64,000 nucleotides of DNA from Amycolatopsis sp. EV170708-02-1 (GCF_022479115.1 NZ_CP092497.1:8990001-9054000), one strand, 5' to 3'; shown: positions 42,385-51,911, numbered from the stretch's first letter. The notes: generated from the letters alone by a model not told the origin. Made by a program: numbers and translations.

Positions 42385-44652
42385 TCACGAAATCGTCGCG
42401 GTACGAAGGAGTTCTTCGACGCCCGGCGTCCGCCACTCGTCCAGCACCACGATTTGCCTGTCCGCAAGGAACCAGATCCGCTGAGTCACCTGCGCCTCGC
42501 CGCTTCCGCCCGTCTGTCCACGAGGAACACACTGGATCGTCCACTCCTCGTAGGTCGCCGTCGCGCCGCCGACCGGTGCGGTGGCGGAAACCGTCCGCAC
42601 CGCGTCACCCTCTTGGCGGAGGTCCTTCCGTCCGGCGGCGTTGCAGGCCCGGCCGCCCGCGCTGCGCCGATAGAACTCACCGGGCCGGTACGGCGGCTGT
42701 TCGGCGGACTGCTGGGTGTTGTCCGTCAGCAGGACGTATTTGCAGTTGAAGTACTTCTTGGGATCCGGGCAGCCCGGCGCGACGAGCACCTTCTCCAGCC
42801 CCTGCGAGACCACGGACCAGTCCTGTGGCAGCTGCAGCGTGAGCGCGCCGGCCGAAACCTCGGTGCCTCCCTGCGCGGGCGGGGCGGACGATGTCCCCTT
42901 CAGCGGTTTTCCGCCGGTCACGCCCTCGACGAGCTGGGGGTTCAGGAGACCGGTCAGCTTGTCGTACGGCAGCGTGTAGTCCTGGACTCCGCAGGCGGTG
43001 GCGAAGCCGAGGAGGTTGAGGTCGACGGTGACCTCGACGGCCGCCGGGGCGAACGCGAGCCACACTTTCGGCTCTTCGGTGAGGTCGGCCGTCTTGAGCG
43101 GCCGGTACGGGAAGGTGCTGCTGAGCGCACCGCACTGCTGCTTGTCGGGCCAGAGCAGTTCGGCGAGGGTCCGCAGCCCGTCGTCGGTGAACTTCCCGGG
43201 GGCGAACAGCTCGGCGGGAGTGAGTGCCTTGCCCTCTTTCAGGTCGATGGTCACCGCGGCACGACCGTTTCCCCAGGTCGAATGCGGTTTGTTCTCGAGA
43301 TCGTGCGTGTAGCGCACGGAGAGGTACCGCTCGTTCTGCGAACGGATGTCGGCCTTCGTGAGGAGCTTGTACGGGCCGCGTTCCGGCTCCAGCTTGGCGG
43401 CGCCGGGGCCGGTTTTGCGATTCCAGGCGTCGATCGGCGCCATCAGCGCTTCGTTGACCCGCTTGAGCCAGGCTTGATCGGGCGAACCGGTCACCTCCGG
43501 CCGGTCCCCGGTGTAGGCGAGGGTCGTGCCGGGCACCGTCCCGGACTCGGTCTTCATGGCGACTTTGAGCGCGACGGCCTGTTGCGTGGTCGGCGGTGAC
43601 GGCGGCGGAGTGCTCGCGTCGGAGAAGACGACCACCGAACCGACCACGGCGGCCGTCGCCGCGACGAGCCCGGCGGTGATCTTCAGCCCGGCCGCGATCC
43701 CGCCCGCGGAGGCGGCCGTCGCACCCGTTCCGGCGGCGGCGACCCCCGGTGCCGCCGCGGTACCGGCGCTGAGCAGGACCAACGGCGTCGCCGCGACGAG
43801 CACACCCGCCGCCTTCGCCAGCCGTGCCCAGCCCTTGCGTTCCCATTCGTCGCCGTACCCCGCGCGGGCGACGCGTTCCAGTTCGCTGACGAACACGAGC
43901 GCGTCGACCGGTCGTTTCGACGGGTCCTTCGCCATCCCCAGCGCGACGATCTCGTGCACCGGCTGGGGGACTTCGCCGAACGGGATGGGCGCGTGTTCGT
44001 GCAGCGTGCGCAGCACTTCGGTCTGCTCGGCCTCATACGGCCGGTGCCCGGCGACGCACTGGAAGAACACGCAGGTCGCGGCATAGACGTCGGTCGCGGG
44101 GGTGGCCTGCCCGCCGGACCACTGCTCGGGCGCCATGTACGCGGGTGTGCCGACGGACGGGCCGCGTTCACCCGCCAGGACGGCCGTGCCGAAGTCGACC
44201 AGCTTGCTTTCACCGGTGTCGGCGACGAGGACGTTGGCCGGTTTGTAGTCCCGGTGGACGACGTTGGCGGAGTGCGCCGCGGCCAGCCCGAGCAGCGATC
44301 CCTTCAGGACCGCGAGGGCGGCTTCGGGTTCGAGGGCGCCTTCGGCCTGGAGCACGGAACGCAGGGAAACGCCGTTGATCGCCTCCATGACGATCGCCGC
44401 GCCCTGCGGCGTCTCGAAGAACTCGTACAGCTTCACGACGTGCGGGCTCGACACCCGGTGCAGCGCCAGCGCCTCCTGGCGGAACGCGTCGAGGTAGGCG
44501 GGCTCGGCGGCGAAGCGGGAGAAGAGGTATTTGATCGCGACGACGTGGCCGGTGTTGTCCTGGCGCGCGAGCACCACTCGGCCGAACGTGCCCGTGCCCA
44601 GCTGCTCCAGCTCCGTGAAGCCGGGCAGTCTCCACTCGTCGCTTAGTTCCAC
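42385..44652 (-). CDS. Membrane Ser/Thr protein kinase, second of a tandem pair
   Basis: A 755-residue PknB-type kinase. Glycine loop [18 protein letters not shown] Lys in HVVAIKYLF, catalytic loop [16 protein letters not shown] in KLVDFGTAVLAG and [11 protein letters not shown]. Hydrophobic spans lie at about residues 275-340 (TAASAGGIAAGLKITAGLVA). The last 400 residues are extracytoplasmic, without PASTA repeats, and carry Cys residues probably in disulfides (RSAGGRACNAAGRKDL). GTG at 44652 with GAGG upstream is chosen; it overlaps the upstream kinase stop by 10 bases. Confidence 0.9.
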   Translation of the reverse strand: MELSDEWRLPGFTELEQLGTGTFGRVVLARQDNTGHVVAIKYLFSRFAAEPAYLDAFRQEALALHRVSSPHVVKLYEFFETPQGAAIVMEAINGVSLRSVLQAEGALEPEAALAVLKGSLLGLAAAHSANVVHRDYKPANVLVADTGESKLVDFGTAVLAGERGPSVGTPAYMAPEQWSGGQATPATDVYAATCVFFQCVAGHRPYEAEQTEVLRTLHEHAPIPFGEVPQPVHEIVALGMAKDPSKRPVDALVFVSELERVARAGYGDEWERKGWARLAKAAGVLVAATPLVLLSAGTAAAPGVAAAGTGATAASAGGIAAGLKITAGLVAATAAVVGSVVVFSDASTPPPSPPTTQQAVALKVAMKTESGTVPGTTLAYTGDRPEVTGSPDQAWLKRVNEALMAPIDAWNRKTGPGAAKLEPERGPYKLLTKADIRSQNERYLSVRYTHDLENKPHSTWGNGRAAVTIDLKEGKALTPAELFAPGKFTDDGLRTLAELLWPDKQQCGALSSTFPYRPLKTADLTEEPKVWLAFAPAAVEVTVDLNLLGFATACGVQDYTLPYDKLTGLLNPQLVEGVTGGKPLKGTSSAPPAQGGTEVSAGALTLQLPQDWSVVSQGLEKVLVAPGCPDPKKYFNCKYVLLTDNTQQSAEQPPYRPGEFYRRSAGGRACNAAGRKDLRQEGDAVRTVSATAPVGGATATYEEWTIQCVPRGQTGGSGEAQVTQRIWFLADRQIVVLDEWRTPGVEELLRTATIS

Positions 44653-46847
44653 TTCGCCTCTTCCAAAATCTTGTCGAGGCCTGGAGTGTTCCACTCGTCC
44701 ACGATCACGAGCTGCGTTTTCGGCAGGAACCAGACCCGCTGGGTGACGCTACCGCCGCCAGAACACGTGAGGCGCCACTCTTCGTAGGCCGCCTTCTTCG
44801 GCCCGATCGAACGGAGCTCCTTCAGTTGGAGGACAGGCGACCCCTGGGTCTCCCCTGGTGCGCCGAGGGCGTGACATGGGCGCGGACCGGTGGACCGGTT
44901 GTAGGGCTTGCCCGGTTCATACGCCGGCGTGGCCGGATCGACCCGGGAGTTGTCGCTGAAGACGACGCCCGCGCAGTAGAACGGCTGCGTGCACTGGTCG
45001 GCGGTCACCAGGTAGCGCTCGATGGGTTCACCGGCGAGCAGCCGCCAGTTTTCCGGCGTCGTGATGGTGAAGGCGCCGATGTTGTCCTCTTTGGTCTTTT
45101 TGCCCTGCGTGCCGCCGAGCAGGTGCGCGACCGCGGGACTCAGCAGGCCGCGCAGCCGTTCGTAGGGGACGGTGACGGTCGTCGGATTGCAGACCATCGG
45201 GTACCCGAGCGCGAAGGCGGCGACGTGGAACTCCATCCCGTTCGCCGCGGGCGCCGCCTGCACGATCGCCCCGTCCTGGGTGTACCGGTCCGACATCGCC
45301 CCGGCGGGAAGGTGCTCCGGTTCCGACGGCGGCGTGGCGAGGCACTCGCCCGGTTTCGCCGAGGCGTACATCCGGTCCTCCACCATCCGCATCCGCTCGG
45401 CGTTGCCGTCGACGTTGTCGAACAGGCCCGCGGTCGGGATGACGTCGCCGTCGGACAGGTCGATCACGAGGGTCCGGACGACGTAGGCGCCGCGGTTCCC
45501 GAGCTGGACCGTTTCGACCGAACGTTCGTAGACGACCGAGATCAGCTTGTCGTCCTGGCGCAGGACCTCGGCGGTGGTGGACATATGCGGGATGTCGCCG
45601 TCGGGTTCCTTCTCCGGCGGGCTGCCCGGCGGCCAGACGCTCGTGAGCCAGCCGTCGATCGGCGCCATCAGCGCCTTGTTGACCCGCTCCTCCACCGCTT
45701 TGTCCTTCAGCCCGCTGATCCGGACGTACTTCCCGTTGAAGTCGAAGCCGTCGAGTTTCTCGGTGCGGGTGAGGACGTCGACCTTCATCGCGGCGACGGT
45801 GGTCGTCCGTGGCGGCGCTTCGTCGTCGCTGTTCGTGTCGACCACCACGACCGTCCCGACGGCGACCGCGGTGGCGGCGGCCACCGCGGCGGTGATCTTG
45901 AGGCCGAGCGCGATCCCGCCGCCGGCGGTGACCGCTCCGCCCGCGACGACCGGTGCGGCGGCGGTCCCGGCGCCGAGCAGGGCCAGCGGGGACAGGGCGA
46001 CCAGGACGCCGGCGCCCTTGGCGAGCCAGTGCCAGCCGTTGCGCTCCCAATCCTCGCCGTACGCCTTCCTGGCACACGCCTCCAGCTCGGCGACGAACTC
46101 GGCCGCGCCCGACGGCCGGTGGGCGACGTCCTTCGCCATCCCGCGCGCGATGAGGTCGCGGACCGGTTCGGGCACCTCGCCGAACGGGATCGGGGCGTAT
46201 TCGTGCAGCGTGCGGAGCACTTCGGTCTGCTCCGCCTCGTACGGCCGGTGTCCGGCGACGCATTGGAAGAACACGCAGGTCGCGGCGTAGACGTCGGTCG
46301 CCGGGGTGGCGATGCCGCCCGCCCACTGCTCGGGCGCCATGTACGCGGGGGTGCCGGCGGCGACCCCGGTCTGCCCGGCGAGCACGGCGATGCCGAAGTC
46401 GACGAGTTTGCTCTTCCCCTCGCGGGTGACCAGGACGTTGGCCGGTTTGTAGTCGCGGTGGACGGTGCCCGCGGCATGCGCGCCGGCGAGACCAAGCAAG
46501 GAGCCCTTGAGGATGGCCAGCGCGGCTTCGGGTTCGAGCTTCTCCTGGCGGCCGAGGATCTCTTTCAGGGAGATTCCGTGAACGGCTTCCATGATGATCG
46601 CGGCCCCTTGCGGGGTCTCCACGAACTGGTGCAGACGGGCGATATGAGGGCCCGAAACGCGGCTCAGGATCTGCGCCTCGTGGCGGAATTCGGCCAGGCG
46701 CTGTGGGTCTGCCGCGAACCTCGCGTACAGGTATTTGATGGCCACGACCTGGGCGGATTCATCGTGACGGGCCAGCACGACCCGCCCGAATCCGCCTTCG
46801 CCCAGCGACCCCAGCTCGGTGAAACCCGGCAAGGCCCAGTCGTCCAC
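44643..46847 (-). CDS. Membrane Ser/Thr protein kinase, first of a tandem pair
   Basis: A 734-residue kinase clearly paralogous to its downstream neighbour. [51 protein letters not shown] and [14 protein letters not shown] are all intact, so it should be active. Spans at about 265-345 are followed by a 380-residue outer domain ending [20 protein letters not shown]; the matching end of the other kinase is RQIVVLDEWRTPGVEELL. No PASTA repeats. Both outer domains are probably the same sensor fold. It is divergent from the CitE-type genes. Confidence 0.9.
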   Translation of the reverse strand: MDDWALPGFTELGSLGEGGFGRVVLARHDESAQVVAIKYLYARFAADPQRLAEFRHEAQILSRVSGPHIARLHQFVETPQGAAIIMEAVHGISLKEILGRQEKLEPEAALAILKGSLLGLAGAHAAGTVHRDYKPANVLVTREGKSKLVDFGIAVLAGQTGVAAGTPAYMAPEQWAGGIATPATDVYAATCVFFQCVAGHRPYEAEQTEVLRTLHEYAPIPFGEVPEPVRDLIARGMAKDVAHRPSGAAEFVAELEACARKAYGEDWERNGWHWLAKGAGVLVALSPLALLGAGTAAAPVVAGGAVTAGGGIALGLKITAAVAAATAVAVGTVVVVDTNSDDEAPPRTTTVAAMKVDVLTRTEKLDGFDFNGKYVRISGLKDKAVEERVNKALMAPIDGWLTSVWPPGSPPEKEPDGDIPHMSTTAEVLRQDDKLISVVYERSVETVQLGNRGAYVVRTLVIDLSDGDVIPTAGLFDNVDGNAERMRMVEDRMYASAKPGECLATPPSEPEHLPAGAMSDRYTQDGAIVQAAPAANGMEFHVAAFALGYPMVCNPTTVTVPYERLRGLLSPAVAHLLGGTQGKKTKEDNIGAFTITTPENWRLLAGEPIERYLVTADQCTQPFYCAGVVFSDNSRVDPATPAYEPGKPYNRSTGPRPCHALGAPGETQGSPVLQLKELRSIGPKKAAYEEWRLTCSGGGSVTQRVWFLPKTQLVIVDEWNTPGLDKILEEAKWN

Positions 46848-46965
46848 AGATTCCTCCGCGATTCCCGATCGTGTCCCCTTGGAGGTGAGCTGCGCCGCAG
46901 CGGTTCCCCGCCTTCCGGGTTTAGGGTTACCCGTCGGTCACTTAGCCCGTAGCGATGGAGGAACG

Positions 46966-48036
46966 ATGCGTTCGCCGAAGGATTTCTTCGCCCCGCTCGC
47001 GGTGGGGGCGCCGGAACCGCTCCGCCAGATCCCCGTGCCTCCTTCGCGGATGATCCACTTCTTCGACCCCAGCAACGAGAAGATGGCCGCCAAGGTCCCG
47101 GACATCGCCAAGAAGGTCGACGTCCTGCTCGGCAACCTTGAAGACGCCGTGCGCGCCGACCGCAAGGAGGCCGCGCGGAACGGGCTCGTCTCCATCGCGA
47201 AGTCGACCGACTTCGGCAAGACGCAGCTGTGGACGCGCGTCAACAGCCTCGACTCGCCGTGGGTGCTCGACGACCTGATCACGCTGGTCACCGAGATCGG
47301 CGACAAACTCGACGTGATCATGGTGCCGAAGGTCGAAGGCGCACAGGACATCCACTACGTCGACAGGCTGCTCGCGCAGCTCGAAGCGCGTGCCGGGCTG
47401 ACGAAGCCGCTGCTGGTGCACGCGATCCTGGAGACCGCCAGCGGCGTCGCGAACGTCGAGGAGATCGCCGGCGCGAGCCCGCGGATGCAGGGCATCTCGC
47501 TCGGCCCGGCCGACCTCGCCGCGAGCCGTCGGATGAAGACCACCCGCGTGGGTGGCGGGCACCCCGGTTACCTCGTGCGCACGGACCCGACCGGCGAGGA
47601 CCTGAACGAGGGACGCACGACCTATCAGCAGGACCTGTGGCACTACACCGTCGCGCGGATGGTCGACGCCTGCGCGGCGAACGGGATCCTGCCGTACTAC
47701 GGGCCGTTCGGCGACATCCGCGACGTCGTGGCCTGCGAAGACCAGTTCCGCAACGCGTTCCTGCTCGGCTGCGTGGGCGCCTGGAGCCTGCACCCGGTGC
47801 AGATCGACATCGCCAAGAAGGTGTTCTCGCCTGCGCCGGAGGACGTCGCCTGGGCACGGCGTGTGATCGCCGAGATGGGTGATGGCACCGGTGCGGTGAT
47901 GATCGACGGCAAGATGCAGGACGACGCCTCGGTGAAGCAGTGCCGGGTGGTCGCCGAACTCGCGGACGCCCTCGCCGCCGACGATCCTGAACTCGCCGCC
48001 GCCTACGACGCGGCCACGAAGGAGGCTTCCGCATGA
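46966..48036 (+). CDS. HpcH/HpaI-type aldolase/malyl-CoA lyase family protein, long form
   Basis: A 356-residue TIM-barrel C-C lyase of the CitE/malyl-CoA lyase superfamily. [20 protein letters not shown] opens the barrel; [20 protein letters not shown] has the metal Glu/Asp; [35 protein letters not shown] (metal Glu) and the C-terminal [19 protein letters not shown] follow. The length and features fit L-malyl-CoA/beta-methylmalyl-CoA lyases, which join or split glyoxylate and acyl-CoA. ATG follows GGAGGAACG. The stop overlaps the next gene by 4 bases. Confidence 0.88.
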   Translation: MRSPKDFFAPLAVGAPEPLRQIPVPPSRMIHFFDPSNEKMAAKVPDIAKKVDVLLGNLEDAVRADRKEAARNGLVSIAKSTDFGKTQLWTRVNSLDSPWVLDDLITLVTEIGDKLDVIMVPKVEGAQDIHYVDRLLAQLEARAGLTKPLLVHAILETASGVANVEEIAGASPRMQGISLGPADLAASRRMKTTRVGGGHPGYLVRTDPTGEDLNEGRTTYQQDLWHYTVARMVDACAANGILPYYGPFGDIRDVVACEDQFRNAFLLGCVGAWSLHPVQIDIAKKVFSPAPEDVAWARRVIAEMGDGTGAVMIDGKMQDDASVKQCRVVAELADALAADDPELAAAYDAATKEASA

Positions 48037-48887
48037 ACCCCCGTCGTTCCGTTCTCTACATGCCCGGCGCGAACGAAAGAGCGCTGGAAAAGGCCAAGAC
48101 GCTGGACGCGGACGGCCTCATCCTCGACCTCGAAGACGCCGTCGCGCCCGACGCGAAGGAAGCCGCACGTGAACGCGTTTGCGCCGCGGCTTCGTCGAAG
48201 GAGTACGGCTCGCGCGAAGTGACCATTCGCGTCAACGGCCTCGACACCGAATGGCACGACGCCGACCTCCGTGCCGCCGCGCAGGCGGGCCCGGCCGCGA
48301 TCGTGGTGCCGAAGGTGAACTCCGCCGCCGAAGTGCACAACATCGAGCGCGCGCTGGAGCTCGGCGGCGCGCCGGACCACACGAAGATCTGGGCGATGGT
48401 CGAAACCCCGGTCGCGATGCTGCACGCCGAGGAGATCGCCGCGGCGTCCGAACGGCTGACCGTGCTGGTCATGGGCACGAACGACCTGGCGAAGGAACTG
48501 CACGCCGAGTTCGTCCCTGGCCGCGCTCCGCTGCTGGGCGGGCTTTCCCTCGCGCTGCTGGCCGCGCGCGCGACCGGCAAGGCGATCCTCGACGGCGTCT
48601 ACAACGACGTGAAGGACCTCGAAGGCTTCGAGGCGGAATGCGTGCAGGGGCGGCAGTTCGGCTTCGACGGCAAGACGCTGATCCACCCGGCGCAGCTGGA
48701 GCCGTGCAACCGGATCTTCGCGCCGTCGGAGGAGGAGATCACGCGGTCGCGCAAGATCATCGCGGCGTTCGAGGAGGCGCAGGCGGCCGGGCAGGGCGTC
48801 GTGACCGTGGACGGGCGGATGATCGAAAACCTGCACGTGGACAACGCGCGGCGGATCCTGGCGCTGGCCGAGGCGATCGGCGGCTGA
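48033..48887 (+). CDS. CitE-type CoA ester lyase/malyl-CoA thioesterase-like protein
   Basis: A 284-residue CitE-like protein. [40 protein letters not shown] (metal Asp), [52 protein letters not shown] (metal Glu), [17 protein letters not shown]. It starts inside the stop of the previous gene (ATGA). With its partner it could form a lyase-thioesterase pair as in the ethylmalonyl-CoA pathway; that role is inferred. Its TGA begins the following palindrome. Confidence 0.88.
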   Translation: MNPRRSVLYMPGANERALEKAKTLDADGLILDLEDAVAPDAKEAARERVCAAASSKEYGSREVTIRVNGLDTEWHDADLRAAAQAGPAAIVVPKVNSAAEVHNIERALELGGAPDHTKIWAMVETPVAMLHAEEIAAASERLTVLVMGTNDLAKELHAEFVPGRAPLLGGLSLALLAARATGKAILDGVYNDVKDLEGFEAECVQGRQFGFDGKTLIHPAQLEPCNRIFAPSEEEITRSRKIIAAFEEAQAAGQGVVTVDGRMIENLHVDNARRILALAEAIGG

Positions 48888-48960
48888 AGGGCGCCATACC
48901 CGCATGAGATGCGGTGAAGGGCCCTTTGACCGCGTCGTATGCGGGGAAAGCGTCCTTCAG
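48885..48960. terminator. GAAGG-type palindrome, compound copy
   Basis: TGAAGGGCGCCATACCCGCA, starting in the stop codon, faces GATGCGGTGAAGGGCCCTTT and, further on, GTATGCGGGGAAAGCGTCCT ending TTCAG at 48960. Several hairpins are possible. It separates the CitE-type operon from the defence-like genes. Confidence 0.65.
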
Positions 48961-49060
48961 CTCACGCTGAGCTGGTCGACGAGAGCTTGCCGGTCGGCAA
49001 AGCAACTCCTGTCGCGACTTGCACGAACCGGCGAATCGTCATCTTTTCCAGACGATTGCC

Positions 49061-49066
49061 TAAGCT
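49061..49066 (+). promoter_or_regulatory. Possible -10 element of a leaderless transcript
   Basis: TAAGCT lies 7 bases before the ATG of the AAA ATPase gene, which lacks a ribosome site. This spacing is what leaderless actinobacterial mRNAs show. No clear -35 is visible. Confidence 0.3.
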
Positions 49067-49072
49067 GTGTGC

Positions 49073-50200
49073 ATGACCTACCAGCAGCTGACGTCGATCG
49101 AGATCGAGGGGTTCACTTCGATCCGTTCGGCGCGTGTCGAACTGGGTGCGATGAACGTGCTCATAGGCGCGAACGGCGCGGGTAAGAGCAACTTCGTCCA
49201 GGCCTTCGAGCTGTTGGGCAGGATCAGCGAAGATCTGCTGAACCTGTTCGTGGGACGCAACGGCGGCGCGTCGGCGCTGATCAACGACGCCGCCGACACT
49301 TTGCGGATCAGTCTCAAACTGGAGGCACCGCCAAACAGCTACCAGGCCCACCTGGCGGCGGCCCCCGGCGAAGAACTGATCTTCGATGAAGAAGTGATTT
49401 CGTACCACGACCCCGGACATGAACAACCTTGGACGAGATCGATCGGACGCGGGCACCGGGAAAGCCGCCTCAACGACGTCGCCGAGGAACGTGGAAGCAA
49501 CTCAGTGGCTTCGCACATCACCGAGTTGCTTCAGGGCTGCCGCGTCTACCACTTCCACGACACCAGCGTCGACGCACCGGTGAAACGCCTTTCCCCGACC
49601 GCGGACAACTTGGCCCTGCGCGCGGACGCGGGCAACATTGCCGCAGTCCTGCTGCGGCTCCGAGACAGCGAAGACCGGGCGGAGAAGGTCGCTTATCGCC
49701 GGATCGTCGGCGCGATCCGGCTGGTTGCCCCGTTCTTTCGTGACTTCGTCCTCCAGCCGGACAGCACCGACCGCATTCTGCTTCGCTGGCATCGACAGGG
49801 TTCGGACACGATCTTCTCGGCGAACCAGATGTCCGACGGAACGTTGCGCTTCGTCTGTCTGGCCACGCTGCTGCTCCAGCCGGAACTGCCCGCGCTCGTC
49901 GTGCTCGACGAACCCGAACTCGGCCTGCATCCGTTCGCCATCGTTCAGCTCGCGGATATGCTTCGGGTCTCCTCCACACGCAGTCAGGTCTTGATCGCGA
50001 CCCAGTCGGTGACCTTGATGAACCAATTCTCCGCAGAGGATCTGATCATCGTCGAACAGCGAAACGGCGATTCGATCTTCACCCGGCCGAACCAGCACGC
50101 TCTGGCGAACTGGCTCGACGAATACTCACTGGGCGAACTCTGGGAGAAGAACATCATCGGCGGGCAGCCGGGATCGCTGGGCAGCGTCCTCGATGCCTGA
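49073..50200 (+). CDS. AAA15-type (SMC/RecF-like) ATPase, probable defence protein
   Basis: A 375-residue ATPase. Walker A GANGAGKS at residues 32-39, preceded by the usual IEIEGFTSIRSARVELGAMN; a coiled/helical insertion; ABC-like signature MSDGTLRFVCLATLL; Walker B LVVLDEPELGLHP; and ATQSVTLMNQF (D-loop/His-switch region). This is the OLD/RecF/AAA15 type often paired with Toprim-like proteins in phage defence. It overlaps the next gene (DUF4276) by 8 bases. The start may be ATG 49073 or GTG 49067; neither has a ribosome site. Confidence 0.88.
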   Translation: MTYQQLTSIEIEGFTSIRSARVELGAMNVLIGANGAGKSNFVQAFELLGRISEDLLNLFVGRNGGASALINDAADTLRISLKLEAPPNSYQAHLAAAPGEELIFDEEVISYHDPGHEQPWTRSIGRGHRESRLNDVAEERGSNSVASHITELLQGCRVYHFHDTSVDAPVKRLSPTADNLALRADAGNIAAVLLRLRDSEDRAEKVAYRRIVGAIRLVAPFFRDFVLQPDSTDRILLRWHRQGSDTIFSANQMSDGTLRFVCLATLLLQPELPALVVLDEPELGLHPFAIVQLADMLRVSSTRSQVLIATQSVTLMNQFSAEDLIIVEQRNGDSIFTRPNQHALANWLDEYSLGELWEKNIIGGQPGSLGSVLDA

Positions 50201-50861
50201 CCAGAAGCGTCTGCACCTGTTGGTGGAAGGCCAGACCGAGGCGACCGTCGTCCGTGATCTGCTCTCCGGGCATCTTCAGAATCAAGGCTGGTCCGTGACC
50301 TATTCAACCGTCCGCACCCAAACGTCGTCCGTGACCCACCGCGGCGGTGTTTCGTCTTGGGCGAAACTGCATCGCGAGATCAAAGAGCTACTCTCCAGCC
50401 CGCGTCTCACCGTACTGACGACGTTGTTCGACTACTACGGATTCCCCACTGACGCGCCAGGGATGACGACACGCCCGATGAGGACCGCCACTGACAAGGT
50501 CGAGCACGTCGAGCGCGAGCTTCAGGAGGCCGTCGGCGACTACCGATTCGTTCCACATCTCGTTCTCCACGAACTGGAGTCCTGGGTGTTCGCCGCCGGA
50601 CCGCAGCTCGCGTTACTTCTCGACGATCCGGCCCTGGGCGAGCGGATAGCACAGGACTGCGCCGAGGCCGGTGGGCCGGAGCTCGTCAACGACGACCCGA
50701 AGAACGCGCCTTCGAAGCGCCTCGCCCGCTACCACCCCGGCTACAAGAAGACGCTCGAAGGCCCGTTGGCGATCGAAAGTCTGGGCGTCGAAGGTCTGAA
50801 AGGCCAGTGCCCGCATTTTGCCGCCTGGCTACACGCGCTCGGGAGCCGAGCAAAGCGGTAG
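50193..50861 (+). CDS. DUF4276 (Toprim-like) protein
   Basis: A 222-residue protein. LHLLVEGQTEATVVRDLLS is the Toprim-type Glu motif, TTLFDYYGFP the acidic second motif, and HLVLHELESWVFAAGPQL the third, together the pattern I know as DUF4276. These proteins are usually coupled to AAA15-type ATPases, as here (8-base overlap). By analogy to OLD/PARIS/AbiL-type pairs it may be the effector nuclease. One Leu is encoded by TTA (50613-50615). Its 3' end faces and may overlap the antisense gene downstream. Confidence 0.85.
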   Translation: MPDQKRLHLLVEGQTEATVVRDLLSGHLQNQGWSVTYSTVRTQTSSVTHRGGVSSWAKLHREIKELLSSPRLTVLTTLFDYYGFPTDAPGMTTRPMRTATDKVEHVERELQEAVGDYRFVPHLVLHELESWVFAAGPQLALLLDDPALGERIAQDCAEAGGPELVNDDPKNAPSKRLARYHPGYKKTLEGPLAIESLGVEGLKGQCPHFAAWLHALGSRAKR

Positions 50862-51459
50862 CCAGGCAAAACCGCAAATCTTCTAGCCCCCCCCGCTCTT
50901 TTTCGGGGTTGTTCAAGAGCCGGGGGTCCGTAACCAGCGGCGCGGCACCGGCGACCTTGGCGAGGACATTCGCGAGTTGCACCAGTCCGAGCCGGGTTTC
51001 TTCGAGCCTTGCTCGAAGCTCACCGATCTGCTCCCAGGCGTTCTCGTGATCCACTTTCGACACGTTGTCCGGCCGTTTGTCCTCCCAGGCCAAGAGGCGC
51101 GGGTGCCACGAAGCGAGCAACGGCCGTAGCGAAAGATTGAGTACCGTGAGCGCGAGTGTCCCGAAGGTCAGCTCTCCGGCGCGGTCCGCGGGTGATACGG
51201 CCGGGCCGTAACGGCGCAGAATGTCCCTCGTCGTCCCGAACAGGCTGTAAACACTGGTCAGGGCCTCCCGGACCAAACCCTCACCGGGCCGTAGTTCGAC
51301 GTAGGTGATCCTCGTCGCCAGCTCGACGTAGAGCTCCCAAGCGGCTTCGGCCTCCGCCCGTTGCGGTGCCCATGTCCCGCCGAATTCGCCGACGAACGGC
51401 AACTTCAGCTTGACACTCACTTCTCGTGGCCTCGTTGCCCGGCGGAACCTTCGTATCAC
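50686..51459 (-). CDS. Free-standing copy 1 of the TIR-STAND C-terminal helical domain
   Basis: A protein matching the last 135 residues of the TIR-STAND protein encoded nearby: LRPGEGLVREALTSVYSLF, LRPLLASWHPRLLAWEDKRP, DHENAWEQIGELRARLEET. GTG at 51459 has GGAGGTG upstream and overlaps the previous gene's stop (GTGA). As given, a G8 tract (complement of 50887-50894) lets the frame run to 50686, 257 residues, overlapping the DUF4276 gene by 176 bases. With seven G it would stop at once after KERGG, about 190 residues, which looks more natural. Function unknown. Confidence 0.7.
   Translation of the reverse strand: MIRRFRRATRPREVSVKLKLPFVGEFGGTWAPQRAEAEAAWELYVELATRITYVELRPGEGLVREALTSVYSLFGTTRDILRRYGPAVSPADRAGELTFGTLALTVLNLSLRPLLASWHPRLLAWEDKRPDNVSKVDHENAWEQIGELRARLEETRLGLVQLANVLAKVAGAAPLVTDPRLLNNPEKERGGLEDLRFCLATALLGSRARVARRQNAGTGLSDLRRPDFRSPTGLRASSCSRGGSGRGASKARSSGRR
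50887..50894. repeat. C8/G8 homopolymer at the gene end
   Basis: Eight consecutive C (G8 on the coding strand of the leftward gene), the longest G/C run I noticed. Losing one base turns the following CTAG into an in-frame TAG stop, so tract length sets the C-terminus of the protein. Confidence 0.8.
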
Positions 51460-51911
51460 CGAACACCTCCGGCAGTGGCGAGCAAGGACGTAGCGTTCGC
51501 GAGCTCGGCGAGACGACGAGCCACATCGCGCAGAAGAACCTGCAGATCGGCCAGTTCAGCGCGAAAGCGATCCTTGTGTTCCCACGCTTGCTCATGGTCG
51601 AACACGGTGACCCCGGCCGGCCGCCGATCCTGGTGCTCGACGTACATCCGATGCCAATAGGCGAGGAACGGCCGGATCCCCTTGTTCAGCAGGTTGATCA
51701 CCAGATGGTGCACGGAATCCTCCGTCGCCTCCGACGCAGGCCGGTGGTCGGCCAGCGCCCGGCGCGCCGTGGCGAACACGCTGTAGAGACTGTCCAGGAC
51801 CTCGGAGAGCAGGCCCTCGTCGGGCCTCAGCTCGACAGACGTGATCCGGCTGGCCAGCTCGACATGCAGCTCCCACGCGAGTGCGCGGTCCGTCTCTTCG
51901 TGCCTGCTCAT
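51456..51911 (-). CDS. Free-standing copy 2 of the TIR-STAND C-terminal helical domain
   Basis: A 151-residue, almost bare copy of the same helical domain: LRPDEGLLSEVLDSLYSVF, GIRPFLAYWHRMYVEHQDRR, FDHEQAWEHKDRFRAELADL. It is closest in layout to copy 1, and the two are coupled by a GTGA overlap. ATG at 51911 is 55 bases from the divergent TIR-STAND start, so both directions share one short promoter region. No catalytic residues are evident; a binding or regulatory partner of the TIR-STAND protein is the simplest guess. Confidence 0.75.
   Translation of the reverse strand: MSRHEETDRALAWELHVELASRITSVELRPDEGLLSEVLDSLYSVFATARRALADHRPASEATEDSVHHLVINLLNKGIRPFLAYWHRMYVEHQDRRPAGVTVFDHEQAWEHKDRFRAELADLQVLLRDVARRLAELANATSLLATAGGVR

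Noticed and set aside
42281..42484. 67-codon rightward frame with GGGAGG ribosome-like site and a TTA second codon
   Set aside because: Its last 100 bases are antisense to the kinase gene and the product has no recognisable features; the site can be chance.
44826..46952. A 708-codon rightward frame antisense to the first kinase
   Set aside because: The opposite strand encodes a full kinase with every catalytic motif; the antisense product is low-complexity and motif-free.
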